From GH45 sp046704385 (GTDB lineage: Bacteria > Bacteroidota > Bacteroidia > Bacteroidales > SZUA-534): DNA of 9,309 nucleotides. Below, piece by piece: positions 6,168 to 9,309 of this stretch; the first letter of the stretch is position 1; every line of letters begins with the position of its first letter. Under the pieces are notes generated by a model that was not told where the DNA came from, did no database searches, and saw only the letters and a program-made list of their open reading frames with translations. The DNA lies in NCBI GenBank assembly GCA_046704385.1, contig JBJKSB010000058.1, positions 1 through 9,309 of the forward strand, read 5' to 3'. The position numbers and the translations under genes were made by a program.

Positions 6168-7247
6168 TTATGGTTCATATATCTTCCCGTTATAATATAT
6201 TTTGGTGGTATTCATTCCCACATTAAAAATCACCACATTACGTAACACCTGGTAGTCGTTAATTTTTTCATAGGAAAGCGTCTGGGTTTCTCCCCCGGTA
6301 AAAAGTTTTAGATAACCGTTCTGATCAATATAAGCCACTGAATTCTGATGTATTTTATTCGACGACGGGACGTAATTCTCAATAAGATAATTCTCCCCTT
6401 TATAGAAAGCATAAAACTGGTTTTGTTGTTGATAAACCAGCATGTCGTCTTTCAGTTCATAGCTGTCGGGTGCAAAAGAACTGATAGTAACCACCTCTCC
6501 ATTATCGAACATTTTAAAGTCGCCCATATTGCTGACATAGGCTACTTTTTCATAACCCATCTGGAACGATTTGGGTTTAAAGGTCTCCACTTCATAAGTC
6601 TTGCCCCGGTAAAAAACCTGTAAAAATTCCGTGGTGGGATCAATATAAGCTAAAATGTTCCTTCCTACCTCAGTGGTAACCGATGGTGTTTGTAATACCG
6701 GCACCACTTTGCCCTGGTAAAATATTTTAAAATCCTGGTAAGCATCAATATAACCTACAATATTAGGACCTACTTTAAAAAGTGCCAGATCTTCGAACAA
6801 TAATCCATCTTCAATCGGAATAACTTCCCCTTTATAATAAACCTGGAAATAATAGTTTTCAGTATCGAAAAAAGCCACCAGGCTGTCACCGGCAAAATAA
6901 GTCCCCACAAATTTCGACAACAGTTTTTTATTGCCATTTTCAAACACATACAACTGGGTTCCAACCTGGTAGGTAACAAGGTTATCGGTAACCTTGTACG
7001 ATTTAACCATGGCGCTTACATCATAATCGATATGGTTATAGTATATCTTAAAATGATTCCCATTGGTGACATAACCCACACATTTATCACCAATTTGATA
7101 GTCTAAAACCGGTTGAAATTCCAACTGCCGGGTTTTGCCGGCATCAAAAACAAAAAAACGGTTTTGATAGTCTGAAAATGCTGCCAGGTTTTGTGATTGC
7201 GCAACATAAAGAAAAATCGAAAATAAAAAAGTTAAGCTAATCTTCAT
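6168..7247 (-). CDS. Exported protein of ten short beta-rich tandem repeats, function unknown
   Basis: I do not recognise a named family. The first 19 residues are a signal peptide (MKISL start, hydrophobic core, cleavage near AQSQ) with no lipobox, so the product should be periplasmic, surface-bound or secreted. The rest is about ten imperfect repeats of 33-40 residues starting near 20, 56, 90, 123, 163, 198, 234, 269, 303 and 338. Each follows the pattern VAYID...FKIFYxGK...VE.F...S..VG.N: a short hydrophobic strand, an aromatic-rich strand ending in Gly-Lys or Gly-Glu, then a turn leading to the next repeat. The last repeat is cut after its second strand (YYNGKIYEP), which is compatible with ring closure of a beta-propeller, though a beta-solenoid is also possible. 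There are almost no cysteines and no catalytic motif. The gene converges on the TPR gene, 86 bp apart. Start: the only ATG giving the signal peptide, behind a plausible promoter. Confidence 0.85.
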   Translation of the reverse strand: MKISLTFLFSIFLYVAQSQNLAAFSDYQNRFFVFDAGKTRQLEFQPVLDYQIGDKCVGYVTNGNHFKIYYNHIDYDVSAMVKSYKVTDNLVTYQVGTQLYVFENGNKKLLSKFVGTYFAGDSLVAFFDTENYYFQVYYKGEVIPIEDGLLFEDLALFKVGPNIVGYIDAYQDFKIFYQGKVVPVLQTPSVTTEVGRNILAYIDPTTEFLQVFYRGKTYEVETFKPKSFQMGYEKVAYVSNMGDFKMFDNGEVVTISSFAPDSYELKDDMLVYQQQNQFYAFYKGENYLIENYVPSSNKIHQNSVAYIDQNGYLKLFTGGETQTLSYEKINDYQVLRNVVIFNVGMNTTKIYYNGKIYEP

Positions 7248-7257
7248 GATGATTCGA

Positions 7258-7271
7258 TAAAGTATACTTTA
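7258..7271. promoter_or_regulatory. 14-bp perfect palindrome in the leader of the beta-repeat gene
   Basis: TAAAGTATACTTTA is a perfect 14-bp palindrome between the ATG at 7247 and the putative -7 box (7270-7277), which it touches. A dimeric DNA-binding protein here could block transcription start; no regulator gene is in the window. Function is inferred from position alone. Confidence 0.3.
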
Positions 7272-7300
7272 AAGATAATGTAATACCCTTTATTTACCAA
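7270..7300 (-). promoter_or_regulatory. Possible promoter of the beta-repeat gene
   Basis: On the minus strand TTG (complement of 7298-7300) is followed after 20 bp by TATCTTTA (complement of 7270-7277), seven of eight matches to TAnnTTTG, 22 bp before the ATG. Spacing suits the Bacteroidota housekeeping promoter, but the -33 match is only three bases. Confidence 0.35.
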
Positions 7301-7403
7301 TAATGAAGTTCAGTAATTAGATTAAGATTTAAGAATTTAGACGGCAAGACTACATCGCGTGTTCTTTTTCAGCTTCAGCCTATAGTCGGGTAATTCTATT
7401 GTA

Positions 7404-7459
7404 CCAAACTGTTTACTTTTCACTGTGAACCGTTTACTTCGGACTGCAGACTGCCTGCT
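7404..7459 (+). repeat. Heptad repeat array 4, just downstream of the YkgJ-type gene
   Basis: Eight phased units: ccaaact, gtttact, tttcact, gtgaacc, gtttact, tcggact, gcagact, gcctgct. Six end exactly in ACT, and gtttact occurs twice. Related but out-of-phase sequence (ctgtcggctgatact) continues to the TAG stop (complement of 7473-7475) of the minus-strand cysteine-cluster gene. The phase is kept over 56 bp even where the unit sequence has drifted. The unit before the stop, gcctgct, resembles gcctgat at the matching end of array 3. Confidence 0.7.
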
Positions 7460-7472
7460 CTGTCGGCTGATA

Positions 7473-8066
7473 CTAAACCGCCTTCTTTCCTCTGTAATGA
7501 AAATAGGTAACTACCGTTTCAATGGCAATCCTGATCGCTTCACCAATAGGATATAATTGCTGCGACTCGGTGAAATCAATAAATTGTAATCGCGAATAAT
7601 AATTTGATGCTTTCGGTCCCAAGGGCTTTTGTGCCAGAATTGTATTAGCTTTGCTTATGGATTCCGGCTGATCCAACTGGATGGATTTGCAAGCAGCAAC
7701 CCTACGTCTTCCGTATTTGTCGGTAGTATGGTTGTAGGCAAACAACCGACAAATTAACCCTCTGTAATCATAATGTTTACAGCCAATCCTGCTCCCATCT
7801 ATTGACAGATTCTCCAACACAGGGCAAATGGTTTGATTATTAATTAGCTCAATGGTAGCTAAAAAACTTTCGGCCTGACCACTATAATACAAATGCAGGG
7901 CAAAAGGATAAAACTCCAGAGCTGTAGCCACAATTTTAGGGGTGGTACAACATTTTATGCAATTTTCAATACAATGAATTCCGGTTTGTGATTGTAATTT
8001 TGCAATGTCTTTTTCCAGTGATTTGAAGAGTTTTTCAACAGCACGGGCTTTGCGCACTATATCCAT
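7473..8066 (-). CDS. YkgJ-type CxxCxxCC cysteine-cluster protein
   Basis: This 197-residue, probably cytoplasmic protein belongs to the family annotated as YkgJ/FliB-like zinc- or iron-chelating cysteine cluster proteins; the molecular function of most members is not established. The cysteines are the evidence: Cys32, Cys36, Cys39 and Cys40 (CIENCIKCC), followed by Cys81 (TICP), Cys96 (IGCKHYDYRG), Cys106 (ICRLFAYN) and Cys126 (AACK). The RGxxCRLFAYN block corresponds to the RPxxCRxFP-like motif of the family. The first spacing is CxxxC rather than the commonest CxxC. The N-terminus (1-25) is helical and charged; there is no signal peptide or membrane segment. The ATG at 8066 lies 20 bp after a perfect TAAATTTG box. 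The upstream DUF192 gene is on the same strand 121 bp away, but the separate -7 box suggests independent transcription. Confidence 0.82.
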   Translation of the reverse strand: MDIVRKARAVEKLFKSLEKDIAKLQSQTGIHCIENCIKCCTTPKIVATALEFYPFALHLYYSGQAESFLATIELINNQTICPVLENLSIDGSRIGCKHYDYRGLICRLFAYNHTTDKYGRRRVAACKSIQLDQPESISKANTILAQKPLGPKASNYYSRLQFIDFTESQQLYPIGEAIRIAIETVVTYFHYRGKKAV

Positions 8067-8086
8067 AAATACAAATTAGAACAGCG

Positions 8087-8094
8087 CAAATTTA
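8087..8094 (-). promoter_or_regulatory. -7 box (TAAATTTG) for the YkgJ-type gene
   Basis: A perfect TAnnTTTG match on the minus strand 20 bp before the ATG at 8066. It is identical to the zwf -7 box. No clear -33 element is seen at normal distance. Confidence 0.5.
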
Positions 8095-8187
8095 TATGAA
8101 AACTCAATTCGTGATTCTGCTACCTAAAAATATATTTTACAACCTTATAGTGTTGAATTTATGCTAATTACCATCTTCAATTTCTTC

Positions 8188-8697
8188 TTATTTTCGTGAA
8201 TAAGCAATTTTACCGTCCACTTTTACGTCATATTTTTTGCAAAATCCGGCATTTACCTCAACCACATATTGAGCATATTCAAACGAAGGTATCTGATCGA
8301 GCGAATATGGAGTTGTGTTATATGCGATATGAACGATTTCAAAATTGGCATTTACAAAAATAATATCAAGCGGAATATGGGTATTCTTCATCCAAAACGC
8401 CTGCCTCCTCTCCTCATCAAAAATAAATAACATACCGTTATCTTCTTTCATCGAATGCCTGTACATTAAACCTTTCTCACGCGTTGCATCAGTGTCTGCA
8501 ATTTCAACTTTAATAGTTTTTAAAAAATCGCCCTTTTCAGAAATAAAAGATAAATCGCCTTGGTATTTAAATTGAGGTTCAGATGTTACAGCATATTTTG
8601 GCGGTAATGAAGTATCAGGTTTTGGTTTTTTAGGTCCGTTGCAGGCAAATCCAAGCAAAGTAAAAACGATGGAGCAAATTATTATTGATGATCTCAT
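8188..8697 (-). CDS. DUF192 family protein, exported, probable lipoprotein
   Basis: A 169-residue exported protein of the DUF192 (PF02643) family, whose biochemical role is not established. The domain covers about 58-165 with its usual blocks: IKVEIADTDATREKGLMYR (62-80), DNGMLFIFD (86-94), FWMKNTHIPLDIIFV (101-115) and YVVEVNAGF (144-152). The N-terminus is a hydrophobic signal sequence ending at Cys19, followed by a Lys/Pro-rich tether (GPKKPKP). This looks like a lipoprotein, but the box is GFAC rather than LxxC (Gly at -3), so lipidation is likely rather than certain. The start is set at the ATG 8697. The longer reading would begin at a TTG (8715) that forms part of a perfect TATATTTG -7 box, so those six codons are probably upstream of the transcript. 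No heptad array follows this gene. Confidence 0.9.
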   Translation of the reverse strand: MRSSIIICSIVFTLLGFACNGPKKPKPDTSLPPKYAVTSEPQFKYQGDLSFISEKGDFLKTIKVEIADTDATREKGLMYRHSMKEDNGMLFIFDEERRQAFWMKNTHIPLDIIFVNANFEIVHIAYNTTPYSLDQIPSFEYAQYVVEVNAGFCKKYDVKVDGKIAYSRK

Positions 8698-8712
8698 AAA
8701 TTTAATTTTTGA

Positions 8713-8720
8713 CAAATATA
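8713..8720 (-). promoter_or_regulatory. -7 box (TATATTTG) for the DUF192 gene; decides the start
   Basis: A perfect TAnnTTTG match on the minus strand, ending 15 bp before the ATG at 8697. The transcription start would fall near 8706, leaving a leader of about 10 nt. An upstream TTG start (8715) would lie inside this box. Confidence 0.55.
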
Positions 8721-8831
8721 TAAATTAACCTCAGTTCGATCTAAGGCAATTGTCATATTCGTATTATTCTAAATCTAATCCGGGTGCTACACAAACCTAA
8801 AATATGTAGGACGTTTACCCAACTGGTTAAT

Positions 8832-8907
8832 AGTCATCGGATGCTAAAACTAAAGCACCAAAAGAATTGAACGAATTACCTGTAAATTAACTTGTCATCC
8901 GATGACT
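8832..8907. repeat. Separated inverted repeat AGTCATCGGATG / CATCCGATGACT
   Basis: Bases 8832-8843 are the exact reverse complement of 8896-8907 (12 bp, 52-bp gap). Each arm is itself nearly palindromic: GTCATC-C-GATGAC (8894-8906) is a perfect 6+6 dyad and the left copy (8833-8845) matches it except in its last two bases. The centres lie 61 bp apart. This fits either two operator half-loops for one dimeric regulator or a 12-bp RNA stem. Confidence 0.5.
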
Positions 8908-8946
8908 TGCGGAATCAAGGTCATAGCATTCCGATTAAACAACAGA

Positions 8947-8980
8947 ATTTTCATAATTGACATGATAGGTCAATGAAAAT
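8947..8980. repeat. Bulged hairpin in the intergenic region
   Basis: ATTTTCA (8947-8953), a TAA bulge, and TTGAC (8957-8961) pair with GTCAA (8969-8973) and TGAAAAT (8974-8980) around the loop ATGATAG: 12 bp in total. No T-run follows on either strand, so it does not look like an intrinsic terminator. Confidence 0.35.
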
Positions 8981-9038
8981 AAATTTAAGGGAGATTGGAG
9001 GGTAAATTATCAGTACATCATTTATAATTACATAATGC

Positions 9039-9056
9039 TGGCCAACTCTTTGGTCA
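9039..9056. repeat. Short hairpin upstream of the last gene
   Basis: TGGCCAA (9039-9045), loop CTCT, TTGGTCA (9050-9056): a 7-bp stem with one G-T pair. It lies 20 bp before the possible -33 element of the last gene. It may be incidental. Confidence 0.25.
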
Positions 9057-9075
9057 GGTCCCCCGGGTAATAAAC

Positions 9076-9106
9076 TTGCAATTACATCCAAATTTCTGTA
9101 ACTTAT
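9076..9106 (+). promoter_or_regulatory. Weak possible promoter of the last gene
   Basis: TTG at 9076-9078 and TAACTTAT at 9099-9106 are separated by 20 bp, a suitable distance, but the -7 box has two mismatches to TAnnTTTG. It ends 22 bp before the ATG at 9129. Confidence 0.25.
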
Positions 9107-9128
9107 AGGAAATCAGAAATAAAACATC

Positions 9129-9309
9129 ATGACACTAAAAGCACACCCACTCGACAAAATTGCTATCACCGTAAAATCGCATATGCTATTAAAGCAATTG
9201 TTAAAAGAAAATCCGATTCTTGAGGAAATTATGCGAAATGCACGGAATAGTACCGAGGCCCTTGTTGGAGTGAGAAACTGGGTGACGGAAGAATTAAAAC
9301 TTCATCTGG
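9129..9309 (+). CDS. Unidentified protein, N-terminal 60 residues (3' truncated)
   Basis: An open frame begins at ATG 9129 (MTLKAHPLDKIAITVK) and runs without a stop to the window edge. I do not recognise a family. The visible part is polar and likely helical (LLKQLLKENPILEEIM at about 20-35, then a second helix to WVTEELKLHL), with no signal peptide, membrane segment or cysteines, so a cytoplasmic product is likely. Another ATG at codon 19 is possible but would discard well-composed coding sequence. Support comes from 60 uninterrupted codons of amphipathic composition and a reasonable position after a long intergenic region. No ribosome binding site is obvious, which is normal for this phylum. 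Confidence 0.65.
   Translation, partial: MTLKAHPLDKIAITVKSHMLLKQLLKENPILEEIMRNARNSTEALVGVRNWVTEELKLHL

Larger units (their letters stand above)
8698..9128. other. Gene-free 431 bp intergenic region with inverted repeats
   Basis: Apart from the DUF192 promoter, I find no credible open reading frame on either strand; the ATG-started frames I checked stop within about 10 codons. There is no tRNA-like or rRNA-like segment. The region contains a separated 12-bp inverted repeat (8832-8843 and 8896-8907), a bulged hairpin (8947-8980) and a short hairpin (9039-9056). It separates two divergent genes, so it may contain both promoters and regulatory or small-RNA elements. Confidence 0.6.

Noticed and set aside
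6348..6979. Alternative frames inside the beta-repeat gene, and 8345-8575 plus inside the DUF192 gene
   Set aside because: The main frames explain the region with signal peptides and family or repeat patterns; the others look like shadows.
8160..8187. A heptad array after the DUF192 gene
   Set aside because: I looked for phased ACT units here and found none, so the association with stop codons is not universal in the window.

Overview
This 9.3 kb window looks like chromosomal DNA of a Bacteroidota bacterium, most likely Bacteroidales/Marinilabiliales-like. The evidence is indirect: moderately AT-rich DNA, no strong Shine-Dalgarno sequences before most starts, perfect TAnnTTTG -7 boxes (the Bacteroidota housekeeping promoter motif) before four genes, and gene content typical of the phylum. 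No rRNA, tRNA, insertion sequence, integrase or CRISPR array is visible.

Layout. Bases 1-77 hold the last 24 codons of a plus-strand gene, whose stop codon lies inside a strong rho-independent terminator (63-101). Reading leftward on the minus strand are then a membrane-anchored family 2 glycosyltransferase (224-1324) and a zwf-pgl pair (3909-1552) encoding the first two enzymes of the oxidative pentose phosphate pathway; gnd is not in the window. Divergent from zwf is a 664-residue secreted TPR protein (4087-6081, plus). It converges on a secreted 359-residue protein made of about ten short beta-rich repeats (6168-7247, minus). Next, also on the minus strand, come a CxxxCxxCC cysteine-cluster (YkgJ-type) protein (7473-8066) and a DUF192 protein with an N-terminal export signal (8188-8697). 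A roughly 430 bp gene-free stretch with several inverted repeats precedes the start of an unrecognised plus-strand gene (9129 to the window edge).

How the genes relate. Only zwf and pgl form an obvious functional unit: G6P to 6-phosphogluconolactone to 6-phosphogluconate, with NADPH produced. The other genes look like single-gene units, several with their own -7 box. The TPR and beta-repeat proteins are both predicted to be exported and share a convergent 86 bp junction, but nothing in the sequence shows that they work together.

The most unusual signal is not a gene. Four arrays of strictly 7-bp-periodic sequence (NNNNACT heptads) sit directly against, or within 7 bp of, the stop codons of four of the six minus-strand genes. 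These genes are the last genes of the apparent transcription units. A fifth array in inverted orientation lies near the pgl array, so the two could pair as a 19-bp perfect stem. This looks like a systematic 3'-end element or a family of intergenic repeats inserted at gene ends.
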